A stretch of 55,507 bases of DNA from an uncultured Cytophagales bacterium (GCA_937136415.1 CAKZOK010000042.1:1-55507), one strand, 5' to 3'; shown: positions 34,751-45,583, counted from the first letter of the stretch. Numbers and translations are program-made. The notes: a model not told the origin generated them from the sequence alone.

Positions 34751-35365
34751 ATGGAATACATAAATATATTTATTCGTTCGGTTTTTATCGACAACATGGT
34801 GTTTGCTTACTTTTTAGGAATGTGTTCTTATTTGGCAGTTTCTAAAAAAGTTTCGACAGCAATGGGACTAGGCTTGGCAGTAGTTTTTGTTTTGGGTGTT
34901 ACATGTCCTGCAAATTACTTGATTCAAGAATATTTACTAAAAGAGGGTGCATTAGCTCCTATCTTGGGCGAGGAGTTTAAGAAAGTAGATTTGAGTTTCT
35001 TACAGTTTATTACTTTTATTGCTGTAATTGCTTCTATTGTACAACTTGTAGAAATGGTTATTGAGCGTTTTTCTCCTGCTTTGTATGGCGCATTAGGAAT
35101 TTTCTTACCTCTTATTGCTGTAAACTGTGCTATTTTGGGTGGTTCATTTTTTATGGTTCAAAAAGAATATGACCTTGCCCAATCTGTTGTATATGGTATT
35201 GGCTCTGGAGTAGGTTGGTGGATTGCTATTATTGCACTTGCTGCTATTCGTGAAAAAATGAGATACTCAAATGTTCCTGCACCTTTGCGTGGGCTTGGTA
35301 TCACATTTATTATTACAGGACTTATGGGGCTTGCTTTTTTAGCTTTTATAGGAATTACTCTTTAA
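34751..35365 (+). CDS. nqrE: Na+-translocating NADH:quinone reductase subunit E
   Basis: The 204-residue membrane subunit has six helices and matches Nqr[59 protein letters not shown] and [12 protein letters not shown]. Its MCS and VNC cysteines contribute to the iron site shared with NqrD. It ends the operon: a terminator follows and nqrF, the NADH-oxidising subunit, is missing here. Confidence 0.96.
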   Translation: MEYINIFIRSVFIDNMVFAYFLGMCSYLAVSKKVSTAMGLGLAVVFVLGVTCPANYLIQEYLLKEGALAPILGEEFKKVDLSFLQFITFIAVIASIVQLVEMVIERFSPALYGALGIFLPLIAVNCAILGGSFFMVQKEYDLAQSVVYGIGSGVGWWIAIIALAAIREKMRYSNVPAPLRGLGITFIITGLMGLAFLAFIGITL

Positions 35366-35412
35366 GAAATTTCAACTAATTTTATATAGAATTAATTGAT
35401 TTTTTGAGAATG

Positions 35413-35457
35413 AAACAAGCTATTTTTCTTTATAAAAGAAAGATAGCTTGTTTTTTT
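35413..35457 (+). terminator. nqr operon terminator
   Basis: AAACAAGCTAT pairs with ATAGCTTGTTT and is followed by a T run, about 45 bases after the nqrE stop. Confidence 0.85.
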
Positions 35458-35591
35458 ATATATTGCCAAATAAATTTCTGATAAGAAATACTTCTTATTT
35501 TATCAAAAAAAACGTTTTGTATTTAAAACATTCATAGATAAGAATTTGAAATAAAAAAGAATTAATTATACTATTAAATAAATTTATAAAG

Positions 35592-38060
35592 TTGGATATT
35601 CAGAAAGATATTATTACTATTTCAACAGATAATAATACAAATAATCAGACACGGTTGGATACAGAAGGAGCAAATAGGTTAAATTCTCAACCTATGCTTT
35701 CAAAGCCAAATAGTGATGCTTTTAATCTTAAAAATAAACTATATACTCTTTGGAAAGGTAAGTTTTTTATTATTTTTTGTCTTGCTATTACGCTTTCTAT
35801 TGCTTGGTGGAAGACCTACTATGCTACTCCTGTTTATACAATAGGTGCAGCACTTCAAGTGAAAGATAATAGAAAATCATCTTCTCCTGTAAATTTACTC
35901 TATTCAAAAGAAATGTTTGGAGGCAGCAAATCTTTATCTGCCGAAATAAAATTTATACGTTCATATCCGTTTATAAAAAAAGTTTGTGAGAAAATGGATA
36001 TGCGTATTTATTATTATCAAGAGGAGAATATTCGTACTACCGAAATTTATCCTATTCAAAATGCGCCTTTTGAAGTCATCATAAATATCAAGGCTGATAG
36101 TAATTTAGTAAAGCTCCCAAATTATAAAATTAAGTTTGTAAATTCAGAAAAATTTGTACTTATGAATTCTTATGAAGAATGGAGTAATGCTCGTTCTTAC
36201 AAATTTGGAGAAACAATTTCTGAAGATGGTATTACTTTTAAAGTTTTAAATAAAAATTTGATAAAAGAAGTGGTGTATGGTTTTTATTTTACCAATCCAT
36301 CTTCTTTATCTAGGCAATTTTTAGAACGCTTATCTGCTTATGCAGAGGAAGATGCTTCTCTTATTCGTTTAAACCTAACTTCTTCTGTACCTCAACGTGC
36401 AAATGATTTTATTACTACTATAATGCAAGAGTATATTGCTTATGGCTTAGAAGACAAAAACTTAGAGGCTATTCGTACAATTGATTTTATTGACAAGCAA
36501 TTATCTCAAATTAGAGATTCTTTGTTTTTAATAGAAAATAAAATTCAAAACTTTAGGTCTAATAATAAATTTATAATAGGAGAAGGTGCAATAGGTCGTA
36601 ATTTGAAACAATACACTTCTTTGGAAGAGGAAAATAGAAGTTTACAAATGAAGGGCAAATACCTTGATTATTTGATAACTTATATAAAAGAGAATAATAA
36701 TTATAGAGGAATTACTACGCCTGCAGCAGTAGGTGTAAAAGATGGAATTGCTAATACATTAATTGAAAGATTGGTTGATTTACAAATACAAAGAGAGGTT
36801 TTTTTAGAAAAAGGAAATACAAAAAACCCATTTTTATTAGAAATTAATATAGAAATAGAAAAAGTTAAGGAATCTTTATTAGAACATCTAAATAATACAA
36901 AGTTAAATGATAAAATGACTGCTGAGGATATAAAAAATCGTATTAGCAACTTAAACAGTCAAATGAACTCTTTGCCAAGTGCAGAACGTAAACTAGTAAA
37001 TATAAACCGTCTTTACACAATTAATGAAGAAATTTATATTTTGTTACTTAATAAGCGCATGGCAGCCAGTATAGCACAGGCAGCAGCTAGAGAAGATAGT
37101 AAAATATTAGAGCCTCCATTTAATTATGGAGCTATATCTCCTAATGCGAAACAAAATTATTTGATGGCGTTATTATTGGGGTTAATTATCCCTATTGGAT
37201 TAATGTACCTTAAAGAATTTTTTAAAAATACGATTGAAACACTAGATGAAATAAAGAGCATCTCTACCGTTCCAATATTGGGAGTTGTGATGCGTTCTAA
37301 AAAGAAAAAAGAAACAAAGGGTATACCTTTAATGTACAATCAACCAAAATCTGCACTTGCAGAATCCTTTCGTTCTATTCGTTCAAATTTATTATTTCTG
37401 ATGAGAGGAGCTACAACAAAGGTACTTATGATTAGTTCATCTATATCAGGCGAGGGAAAATCTTTTTGCTCTACAAATATTTCAATTTCTTTAGCATCAA
37501 CAGGCAGACGCACAATTCTTATTGTGGCTGATATGAGGAAGCCTCAAATATATGTACCTATGCCGAATGACAATTATAATCAAGATGGTTTAAGTACCTA
37601 TTTAATAGGGAATAAGAAAGTAGATGAAGTTATTCAAGTTACATCTGTGCCCAATTTAGATGTAATCTATTCAGGAGCAGTGCCACCAAATCCATCAGAG
37701 CTTTTAATAGGAACACCTATGGATACACTCATAGAAGAATTAAAAAAACAATATGATTATGTTATAATAGACACACCTCCTTTGGGGTTAGTTAGTGATG
37801 CTCTTATTTTGGGTAAATATACCGACGCAATAATATATGTTGTACGTCAAGACAGAACTCCTATTGAAAAATTGAAAGGGTTAGAACGTATTTATAATGA
37901 TCAAATGCTTAAAAATGTAGGTATTGTTTTTAATGATGTGAAAGCAAGAAGTGTAGAAGCTTATGGCTATGGCTCTTATGGTGGTTATGGTTATTATGAA
38001 GAAAATGATATAGATTTATCTTGGTGGAGAAAAATAATTAAGAAAAATAACAAATCTTAA
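35592..38060 (+). CDS. Polysaccharide co-polymerase / tyrosine autokinase (Wzc-like)
   Basis: The 822-residue protein has a Wzz-type chain-length domain with a first membrane helix (about 57-75), a long coiled-coil periplasmic part, a second helix (about 520-540), and a C-terminal BY-kinase. Kinase motifs are Walker A SISGEGKSFCS, Walker A' VADMRKP and Walker B YVIIDTPP. The tail is tyrosine-rich (YGYGSYGGYGYYEE) for autophosphorylation. It controls export or length of a surface polysaccharide. The start codon is TTG at 35592. No other capsule genes are in the window, so it appears isolated. Confidence 0.92.
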   Translation: MDIQKDIITISTDNNTNNQTRLDTEGANRLNSQPMLSKPNSDAFNLKNKLYTLWKGKFFIIFCLAITLSIAWWKTYYATPVYTIGAALQVKDNRKSSSPVNLLYSKEMFGGSKSLSAEIKFIRSYPFIKKVCEKMDMRIYYYQEENIRTTEIYPIQNAPFEVIINIKADSNLVKLPNYKIKFVNSEKFVLMNSYEEWSNARSYKFGETISEDGITFKVLNKNLIKEVVYGFYFTNPSSLSRQFLERLSAYAEEDASLIRLNLTSSVPQRANDFITTIMQEYIAYGLEDKNLEAIRTIDFIDKQLSQIRDSLFLIENKIQNFRSNNKFIIGEGAIGRNLKQYTSLEEENRSLQMKGKYLDYLITYIKENNNYRGITTPAAVGVKDGIANTLIERLVDLQIQREVFLEKGNTKNPFLLEINIEIEKVKESLLEHLNNTKLNDKMTAEDIKNRISNLNSQMNSLPSAERKLVNINRLYTINEEIYILLLNKRMAASIAQAAAREDSKILEPPFNYGAISPNAKQNYLMALLLGLIIPIGLMYLKEFFKNTIETLDEIKSISTVPILGVVMRSKKKKETKGIPLMYNQPKSALAESFRSIRSNLLFLMRGATTKVLMISSSISGEGKSFCSTNISISLASTGRRTILIVADMRKPQIYVPMPNDNYNQDGLSTYLIGNKKVDEVIQVTSVPNLDVIYSGAVPPNPSELLIGTPMDTLIEELKKQYDYVIIDTPPLGLVSDALILGKYTDAIIYVVRQDRTPIEKLKGLERIYNDQMLKNVGIVFNDVKARSVEAYGYGSYGGYGYYEENDIDLSWWRKIIKKNNKS

Positions 38061-38180
38061 TATTTTTAGGTATCGAAGCTGTTTAAACTTTTTATTAAAT
38101 TAAGTCTAAAAAAACTGGTGTATATTTATTTTTTTGCTTCTAAGGAAGCCTTGTTACTTATAATGATAAAGAGGGTTTAC

Positions 38181-41100
38181 TTACATTTTCAGACCGATAA
38201 GAGTTATATCATCACGTTGCTCTTCTTCTCCCATGTGATTTCTCATCTCTTCTAATAATATTTCTTTTTGTTCATGTAAAGACATTTCACTAAATGAGGT
38301 TAGTATTTTTTTGAAACGTAGTGTTCCATATTTTATACGGTCAAAGTTATTTTGATCTACATATCCATCAGTAGTCAGATAAAGAGTATCTCCAACATCT
38401 AATAAAAGCTGACGTTGTTCGTATTCTGAGTTTGTTTTTTGTCTTCCTCCAATAGATTTTCGACTTCCTTTTACTTCTATTAACTTGTCATTTTTTAAGA
38501 TAAATAAAGGTCTTTTTGCTCCTGCAAAGTTCACTGCACGTTTGTTAAGCTCATCAGCATCATCTATTACACACAAACAAATATCCATTCCATCTAAATT
38601 TTGGTAGTCTTCTTGATGAAGTGATTCCCAAATTCCTTGATTTAGCTTTTCTAAAATTTGGGCAGGTTCTTTTATATTTTGTAAGGTTACAATCTCATTG
38701 AGAATTGTATTTCCAATCATAGACATAAATGCCCCTGGAACACCATGCCCAGTACAATCCACAACAGCGACAAAGGTTTTGTTTCCTGTACGAATAGACC
38801 AGTAAAAATCTCCAGAAACTACTGCTTGAGGTTTAAATATAATAAAATGGTCTTCAAAATGCCTAATAAAATCTTTGGGGTCTGGAAGGATAGCATGTTG
38901 GATAGTTTCTCCATAACGAATACTGTCCATAATAGCTTGATTCTTTGTTTTGATTACCTCATTTGCCCCTTCTAATTGTGTATAAGTGCGAGCATTGTCC
39001 AAAGCAATAGAAATATATGAAGCTAAGGTATGTAAAATGGTAAGATCATTTTTGGAATAGGCATCTGTTTGATGGCTCTGAACTGTAAGTACACCCACAA
39101 TTTTTCCTTCTAAGAGAAGAGGAAGATAAATAATAGATTGATACATATCGCCTACTCTATCCAAAGAAATTTCATTGATATATTTGGTATGTTCTTCTGA
39201 AAAGTTATTAATTATAATATCTTCATTACGAGTAAGACAAATCACAGAAAGTTTGTTTTCATCTATAATATTATCATAACTATCAGGAACACGTTCTCCA
39301 TTTTCAATAAATCCTCTAAAATCAATTCGTTCTTTTTCTGCGTTATAAATACCAATACCAAAAGCAGTGGCATCTGTAAGTTTGTTTACATATTCATAAA
39401 CAGCACTAATAACAGCATCAAGGTCAAGGATAGAGGTTATTTTTTGCCCTATATCACTAAGTACTTGAATATTGCTATACGAACGTTCGATTTCAGTTTT
39501 TTGACTTTCTAAGAGTAAATTTTGCTGCCCTATTTCTGCTGTTCTTTCTCCGACCAAACGCTCTAATGTATCATTCTGACGTTTTATGGCATTCATTCTA
39601 TTGGTATAAAAGCCAATAGATAATCCAATAATAGAAAAAGTAGCAATAGTCAAAAACCACCATGATTTCCACCAAGGAGGTAGTACTTTTATTTTTATGG
39701 AAACTTCTTGTTTGCTTTCTATTCCATCATTATTAGATACTTTTACTTTGAAAGTGTATTCTCCAGACGGAAGATTACTATAAGTAGCAAAACGACGATT
39801 CTCTACGTTGTTCCACTCTTTATCAAAGCCTTCCAAAATATAAGAATAATTTATTTTTTCGGGTCTTCTATAAGTAATGGCTGCAAACTCAAAGGTGATT
39901 ACCCTGTCTTCATGTGTAAGAGTCATTTCTTTTGTTTGAGAAATATCAACTGTTAATGGAGATTTAGGATTGCCCAAACTTTGAATACCTACCGAACGAT
40001 TAAGAATTTTGAAATCTGTCATGATTATAGAAGGAACATAAATACTCGGTTTTATATCTTGTGGATAAAAAGCGTTTGCTCCCTGAATTCCACCAAAAAA
40101 CATTTCACCATCATTGGCTCTAAAAAAAGAACCTGAATTAAACTCGCTACTCTGCAGACCATCTTTTGAGTTATAGTTGGTCATTCTTTTTGAGTCATCT
40201 ATACTCTCATCTCCCAAAAGACGCATAAGTCCATTGTTTGTACTTATCCAAAGGTTATCTTTTTCATCTACTAAAATACCGTAGATGGCATAATTTGCAA
40301 GTTGATTTCTTTCTCCCCAATGTTCAAATTCTCCTGTCTTACGGTTCATTAGGTTAAGACCATTTGTTGTTCCTATCCATAGATTCCCTTTAGAGTCTTC
40401 TGCAATGGCTCTACTTGTATTATGGCTAATTGATTTTAAATCTTCTGGGTCATGTTTGTGGTATTTATAATCTATTGGATTATTATTTTCATCTCTAATA
40501 ACTTTAATAAGCCCTTGTTCAGAGCCTAACCAAAGAACTCCCTGACTATCTTCAAAAGTTGTCCAGATAGGTGACTCCTTCAAAAAGCGTTGTGCCTCAT
40601 ATCCAAAATCATTCTTTGTAGAAGGTGTCATTTTATAGAAACCTCTAAAAGTACCTATCCAAATTTCTTCTTTATTATCTTCAAGGATATTAAGTATAGA
40701 AACTTGAACAGTTGTTGAATCAGAAAGGCTTCCTAATAAGTTCGTAAATTTAGCTCCTTTTTCTTCAGAAAAGCTAGCTAGGCGTGAAACAGTTGTTCCT
40801 CCCACAACCCAAATATCGTCGTTTTTTGTTTGAATAATATCAGTAATGTTAGGTACTTTGAAATCATTTTTTCCTTTTCCTCTAGTAATGTGATAATATT
40901 TAGGAATTGATTTGCTTCTATCTATACGAGATAATCCTTTATCTGTAGCTATCCATACAATGTCTTGATTATCTTTAAAAACAGTCCAAACAATTTTATC
41001 CATTAAAGAATTGTCATTACCTATTTCGTGATAAAAGTGTTTAAATTGACTTGTAAGAGGATCATATTTTATAGCACCTAAATTACGAGATGCAACCCAA

Positions 41101-42110
41101 ATAATATTTTCGTTTGTGCAAACTAAAGTTGATATGGAACCAAGTCCTTCAAGAGAAGTTCTAAACTTTAATATTTTTCCTGTAGATGGGTTTAGATTAT
41201 AGATATAATTAAATCCAGCTCCCCAAATATTTCCATCTTTTCCTTGAGTCATTGCTCTTATAGTATACCCTCTTCTTCTCTTGTAATAGAACCTTTTAAA
41301 ATTATCTGTTTGAGGTAAATATTTATTAAAGCCCCTTCTGGTTCCAACCCAAAGGTTTTCATCTTTATCAATGAAAAGACCTAATATATTGTTGTTTATA
41401 GTACTTTTATCCTGTTTAGAGTAACGATATAGTTTGCTTGGGTTGCGATCACTATCCCATTTATTCAAACCATTACTTGTCCCTATATAAAGATTATTAT
41501 TTTTATCTACTTTTAATGTTGTTATGAAGTTATTACCTAATAAAAGGCTATCATTTTTAGAAGCTATATAATTGGTAAATGAGTTATTATTGTAATCATA
41601 TTTGCTAAGTCCATTTTTTGTACCTATCCAAATAAACCCTTGTTTATCTTCTACAATACTTGTTATTTCATTATTAACCAAAGTATTTTTCTTATCCTTT
41701 TTGGTATATAATGATTTGAATGTTTGAGTATTTCTATTGAAGATCGAAACACCTGCTACTGTTCCTATCCAAATATTATGATTACTATCTTCATAGATAG
41801 CTTCAATTTTATTGCCTATTATTGAAAGAGAATCATTTCTTTCATGGCGAAAAATAGTAATATCATACCCATTATAACGGTTAAGTCCATCATCTGTACC
41901 TATCCACAAATACCCTTCGCTATCTTGTATCATAGCATTGACACTATTTTGAGATAGACCTGCTTCAATATCAAGTAACTCTACTCTTAATTTGGGAAGT
42001 CGAAGGTGGGCATTGTTTTGAGCAAATACAGTATCAAGACCACTTATTATCAATAATAAGAGTGTCATAAATAAAGGTCTAAAAGATATATTTAGTATTT
42101 TGTATTGCAT
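38181..42110 (-). CDS. Beta-propeller sensor with GAF and SpoIIE-type PP2C phosphatase domains
   Basis: The 1309-residue protein has a signal peptide and about 14 two-component-regulator propeller repeats (units like GYLWIGTDDGLNRYNG and NIWIGTVAGVSIFN) up to about residue 700. A Y_Y_Y domain (near 745-800), one membrane helix (near 820-838), a coiled coil (ERLVGERTAEIGQQN), a GAF domain (near 890-1040) and a PP2C domain follow. The phosphatase shows VSGDFYW, VVDCTGHGVPGAFMSMIG, DGMDICLCVID and DDITLIG. A periplasmic signal would thus control a cytoplasmic serine/threonine phosphatase, usually acting on an anti-sigma antagonist. There is no histidine kinase domain. Confidence 0.92.
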   Translation of the reverse strand: MQYKILNISFRPLFMTLLLLIISGLDTVFAQNNAHLRLPKLRVELLDIEAGLSQNSVNAMIQDSEGYLWIGTDDGLNRYNGYDITIFRHERNDSLSIIGNKIEAIYEDSNHNIWIGTVAGVSIFNRNTQTFKSLYTKKDKKNTLVNNEITSIVEDKQGFIWIGTKNGLSKYDYNNNSFTNYIASKNDSLLLGNNFITTLKVDKNNNLYIGTSNGLNKWDSDRNPSKLYRYSKQDKSTINNNILGLFIDKDENLWVGTRRGFNKYLPQTDNFKRFYYKRRRGYTIRAMTQGKDGNIWGAGFNYIYNLNPSTGKILKFRTSLEGLGSISTLVCTNENIIWVASRNLGAIKYDPLTSQFKHFYHEIGNDNSLMDKIVWTVFKDNQDIVWIATDKGLSRIDRSKSIPKYYHITRGKGKNDFKVPNITDIIQTKNDDIWVVGGTTVSRLASFSEEKGAKFTNLLGSLSDSTTVQVSILNILEDNKEEIWIGTFRGFYKMTPSTKNDFGYEAQRFLKESPIWTTFEDSQGVLWLGSEQGLIKVIRDENNNPIDYKYHKHDPEDLKSISHNTSRAIAEDSKGNLWIGTTNGLNLMNRKTGEFEHWGERNQLANYAIYGILVDEKDNLWISTNNGLMRLLGDESIDDSKRMTNYNSKDGLQSSEFNSGSFFRANDGEMFFGGIQGANAFYPQDIKPSIYVPSIIMTDFKILNRSVGIQSLGNPKSPLTVDISQTKEMTLTHEDRVITFEFAAITYRRPEKINYSYILEGFDKEWNNVENRRFATYSNLPSGEYTFKVKVSNNDGIESKQEVSIKIKVLPPWWKSWWFLTIATFSIIGLSIGFYTNRMNAIKRQNDTLERLVGERTAEIGQQNLLLESQKTEIERSYSNIQVLSDIGQKITSILDLDAVISAVYEYVNKLTDATAFGIGIYNAEKERIDFRGFIENGERVPDSYDNIIDENKLSVICLTRNEDIIINNFSEEHTKYINEISLDRVGDMYQSIIYLPLLLEGKIVGVLTVQSHQTDAYSKNDLTILHTLASYISIALDNARTYTQLEGANEVIKTKNQAIMDSIRYGETIQHAILPDPKDFIRHFEDHFIIFKPQAVVSGDFYWSIRTGNKTFVAVVDCTGHGVPGAFMSMIGNTILNEIVTLQNIKEPAQILEKLNQGIWESLHQEDYQNLDGMDICLCVIDDADELNKRAVNFAGAKRPLFILKNDKLIEVKGSRKSIGGRQKTNSEYEQRQLLLDVGDTLYLTTDGYVDQNNFDRIKYGTLRFKKILTSFSEMSLHEQKEILLEEMRNHMGEEEQRDDITLIGLKM

Positions 42111-42368
42111 CTAATAAATTACACTGTTGTAAAAAAAATATATTGTTTTGTTAATGTTTTTTTGAGAAAATAAAATTTTATAAAAAAAGAATGAAGAACA
42201 AAAAATCAAGACGATTCAAAAATACAATAAAAAATTAAATTATTCTATCTTTTGTTAAAGATAATTGTACTTTTCTGTGGAATAATTTCTTATTCGCCAT
42301 AAAAGCTAATAATCAATATATCGGTGTGCTTTTTGCTTTTTTTGTAAAATAAAAAATGGGTTTATGGT

Positions 42369-44585
42369 CTAATTTCCAAAGATGCCAGCAATCAAATCAT
42401 CAAAATATTTATCGTGTAAGAGTTCTTTAAAAGTACCCTCTTTTATTATTGTACCATCTTTCATAAGATAGATTTTGTCCATTTTTTCTAATAAAATAGG
42501 GTCATGACTGGCAGCAAAAATAGACCAAGGATATTTGTCTTTTTTTAATATTTTATCCAATACTCTGTGTTTATAACTTCCCTCCAAGTTATAGAAAAAG
42601 TCATCAAAGACAATCAAATTTGGATGTGTGAGCATACTTCGAGCAAAGACTACTTTTTTCTGAAACGTAGAAGAAAACCCCTGCCCTGAAGGCAACATTT
42701 GTGTTTGTAAACCATCTTTTAGAGCCTGAATATCTTCTATCAATTCTACAATTCCTAATATGTGATTTAGATATTCCATATTAAAACCTTCTCTTCCCAC
42801 CGTAATATTTTCCAACAAAGTTCCTTCAAAAATATCTTCATGAGAGAGATTATCTCCAATATAATCTTGTAAATTTTTGATATTCAAATCTCGCAGCGTA
42901 AATCCATTGAAGGTAATATGTCCTTTATATTCATCAAAAAGCCCTGTGATTATCTTCATCAAAGTAGTTTTGCCAGCTCCTTCATTTCCAATAATTCCGA
43001 TGTATTCTTGAGGTTTTATTTCCAAATTAATATTGTTGAGTGTCGCTTCATTATTTCCTTGATAAGTATAAGAAAGACCATTAATTTTAACATCAAAACC
43101 CTCCCTATTAAAATTATCAAAGGTGTTTGTTTTCTCTAATTTTAAATCTGTTATGCTTCCAATTTTTTCAACAGCAGTTAGTGTATCATAAATTACATCT
43201 AAATTCAGAATCATTTTTTCGACAGCCGTAATGACTGAAATAATAACAATTTCGGAAGCCACAAACTGCCCTAAAGTAATTTTTCGTTCAATTACCAAAA
43301 GACTTCCCAAAATCAATACACCACCTGTAATAATGGTTTTAAAAGCGACAAAGGCAGAATATTGAATGACCAAAATACGAAAATGTGATTTTCTTTTGTA
43401 TAAATATCCAGTAACTAATTTTTGCATTTTCTTTAATGGAAGAAGAGTATTTCCTGCAATTTTGAAAACACTTTGATTTCTGCCTAATTCTTCTAGCCAA
43501 TAAGCTACTCGGTATTTGTATTTTGATTCAGACAAACTACTATTTAAGCCTCTGCCTCCTGTCAAATAAAATATTAAGCCTAATACAGCAACTAAAAATA
43601 AACCAAAAAAGATGAAAAATGAATGATAAAAAGCCAAAAGCATCAGACCAAAAACAACTTGTAAAAGTGCAGTGATTACACTGGTAAGTAATTTGGCAAG
43701 ACCTTTTTGGAGTGTCAGAATATCAAAAAAACGATTGGCAAGCTCTGGAGCATATTGATTGAGGATAGATTCTAAACGAATACGAGGAATACGATACGCA
43801 AACTCAAAGGCAGCACGAGTAAAAAGGCGTTGTTGTAGGGTTTCTACAATACTCATCTGCATAATCTGCATAATACCACTGACTAGCGTGCCTGCAACCA
43901 CAAAGGCAATCAAAACAATAATAGAATTGATGATAAGTCCACCTGAAATAAGCCCAATGAGAGCTTGCACACCCAAAGGTAAAGTAAGACTAAGCAAACC
44001 AACAATCATGGCATAAATATAAGTATAAGAAATATCACGCTTTTCGGTCAAAAGCAAGTGCCACAAACGTTGTGCAGGAGTGCGTTCTTTGCCTTTTACT
44101 TCTTCTGGAGTAGCAATCGGTTCGATGAGCATCGGAACAAGACAATAAATTGTATTTTCTTTAGAAAGCTCACTATCACCATACAAATCGGATTTGGTAG
44201 CAAGTGTACTGATGAGTTCGTTGTGGTCGATAATGTCGTTTTCTTTCCAGTTTTCCCCCTCTTCTTGCATCGTATGGATAGTTTCTTTTTTTCCATGCCA
44301 AGCCAAAATTGGTTCTGCATTGCCCTGAACAGACTGAAAAAGAACCAAAGGCAAAGTAGTAACAGAAAGAACTTCATCTAACTCACCTCTTGAAATTTCT
44401 TTTTCGATAAAATGTAAATGCGCTTCACGCCCAACATCTTGCAAATGCCCAACCCATTGACGCATTTCTCTTCTACTTGAGATGCCCTCCGAAGTAGCAA
44501 CAGGAGAAAATTTGTAATGTGCTTCCTCTGGCTTCCAACGTTTGATAATCTGAAAGACAATATTTCGAGCGATTTCGTACTGCAT
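42369..44585 (-). CDS. ABC exporter, fused membrane and ATPase domains, atypical ATPase motifs
   Basis: The 738-residue protein has an N-terminal domain of about 165 residues without a C39 peptidase signature. Six membrane helices (about 185-460) and an ATPase domain follow. Walker A is GNEGAGKTT (533-541). The signature is LPSGQ (631-635), not LSGGQ. Walker B is LIVFDD, with Asp662 where the catalytic Glu is expected. The switch His694 (ASHDP) is kept. It resembles toxin-secretion/HlyB-type exporters of Bacteroidota, whose N-terminal domain may recruit the substrate. No membrane-fusion partner gene is adjacent. Confidence 0.87.
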   Translation of the reverse strand: MQYEIARNIVFQIIKRWKPEEAHYKFSPVATSEGISSRREMRQWVGHLQDVGREAHLHFIEKEISRGELDEVLSVTTLPLVLFQSVQGNAEPILAWHGKKETIHTMQEEGENWKENDIIDHNELISTLATKSDLYGDSELSKENTIYCLVPMLIEPIATPEEVKGKERTPAQRLWHLLLTEKRDISYTYIYAMIVGLLSLTLPLGVQALIGLISGGLIINSIIVLIAFVVAGTLVSGIMQIMQMSIVETLQQRLFTRAAFEFAYRIPRIRLESILNQYAPELANRFFDILTLQKGLAKLLTSVITALLQVVFGLMLLAFYHSFFIFFGLFLVAVLGLIFYLTGGRGLNSSLSESKYKYRVAYWLEELGRNQSVFKIAGNTLLPLKKMQKLVTGYLYKRKSHFRILVIQYSAFVAFKTIITGGVLILGSLLVIERKITLGQFVASEIVIISVITAVEKMILNLDVIYDTLTAVEKIGSITDLKLEKTNTFDNFNREGFDVKINGLSYTYQGNNEATLNNINLEIKPQEYIGIIGNEGAGKTTLMKIITGLFDEYKGHITFNGFTLRDLNIKNLQDYIGDNLSHEDIFEGTLLENITVGREGFNMEYLNHILGIVELIEDIQALKDGLQTQMLPSGQGFSSTFQKKVVFARSMLTHPNLIVFDDFFYNLEGSYKHRVLDKILKKDKYPWSIFAASHDPILLEKMDKIYLMKDGTIIKEGTFKELLHDKYFDDLIAGIFGN

Positions 44586-44777
44586 AAGTGATAATTTCTT
44601 CTTGTATTTTTAGACCAGACTACTAGGAATTTTTATTTTAGCAATCATCAATGAGATTTTCAGTGTTGTTGAGGAGCTAAAACTCATACTATTTTTTGAC
44701 AAAATTATTAACTAATAAGTTTGAAAAAGGTTTACTAACTTTTATAATAGCTTTACTTTTTATGGTTCTAAAAAAAA

Positions 44778-44805
44778 CACTACCCTAACTAAAAATTGGA
44801 TAGTG
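44778..44805 (-). terminator. Terminator of the DUF4290 gene
   Basis: On the minus strand CACTATCC pairs with GGGTAGTG (one G-U pair) and is followed by eight T. It lies just past the DUF4290 stop. Confidence 0.65.
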
Positions 44806-44815
44806 ATTCTTCAAA

Positions 44816-45583
44816 TTATTTTCTTCTCTTTTTGTTTCTTCTGTTTTTCTTGACACCTTGTGTTCTCCTTCTATTACTTGCATTATTTGAAGAAGAAGAA
44901 CGTGCCGATGCAGAGCGATTCGAACGAGAACGATTATTACTAGAGCTTTGCCTTTGAGGGCGTTGTCGTGGTGTCGTTCCGAGTTCGAAAAGATTTTCTT
45001 CCTTTATGGTTTCTATATCAATATCTATTTTTCCACCAGAGAGGCGTTTGATGTCTTTCAAAATTACCTCATCTTCTACACTATCTCTATTCCATGTAAG
45101 ATAAAAAGATTTCATTAGTTTTCCAATATCAGCAACAGCCTCAATGATTTCTTCTTGGTCTTCTAATTGAGCTGCTTTTGCAATTACTAATTCTACATTT
45201 CTACCATAATGACGGTATTTTACAGGCTCTTGTGAATAACCAATATGGTCAGGTCGTTTGGTGCGTTCTTCTTCTGTTTGTGGCAAAAACTCATTATCAA
45301 ACTCTATTTCGCCATCAGCCATAATATACAAATGGTCCCAAATTCGGTGGATATTATCACTGTTTTCTCTTACACTCGGATTGAGTTGCTTCATCAAATT
45401 AATGAGTGTTTCGGCAGCACGAGTGCGTTCTTTGACATCTTCAATCGTTTTGAGATGGCGCACCATATTTTGCATATTTCTTCCATATTCTTTCAAAACA
45501 AGAGCATTTCTTTGTGTATTATAATCTAAATTTTTGAGTTTGCTTGAGCTTTGCGTGCCGTCTGAATTTTCTATTTGTTCCAA
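44816..45583 (-). CDS. DUF4290 family protein
   Basis: The 255-residue protein matches DUF4290: DYNTQRNALVLKEYGRNMQNMV, LINLMKQLNPSVRENSDN, IWDHLYIMADGEIEFDNEF and VKYRHYGRNVEL. A low-complexity basic tail rich in Ser, Arg and Asn (about 212-255) follows and may bind nucleic acid. The family is conserved across Bacteroidota, usually near murA, and unstudied. No ATG precedes the conserved part, so TTG 45583 is taken as the start. Confidence 0.85.
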   Translation of the reverse strand: MEQIENSDGTQSSSKLKNLDYNTQRNALVLKEYGRNMQNMVRHLKTIEDVKERTRAAETLINLMKQLNPSVRENSDNIHRIWDHLYIMADGEIEFDNEFLPQTEEERTKRPDHIGYSQEPVKYRHYGRNVELVIAKAAQLEDQEEIIEAVADIGKLMKSFYLTWNRDSVEDEVILKDIKRLSGGKIDIDIETIKEENLFELGTTPRQRPQRQSSSNNRSRSNRSASARSSSSNNASNRRRTQGVKKNRRNKKRRK

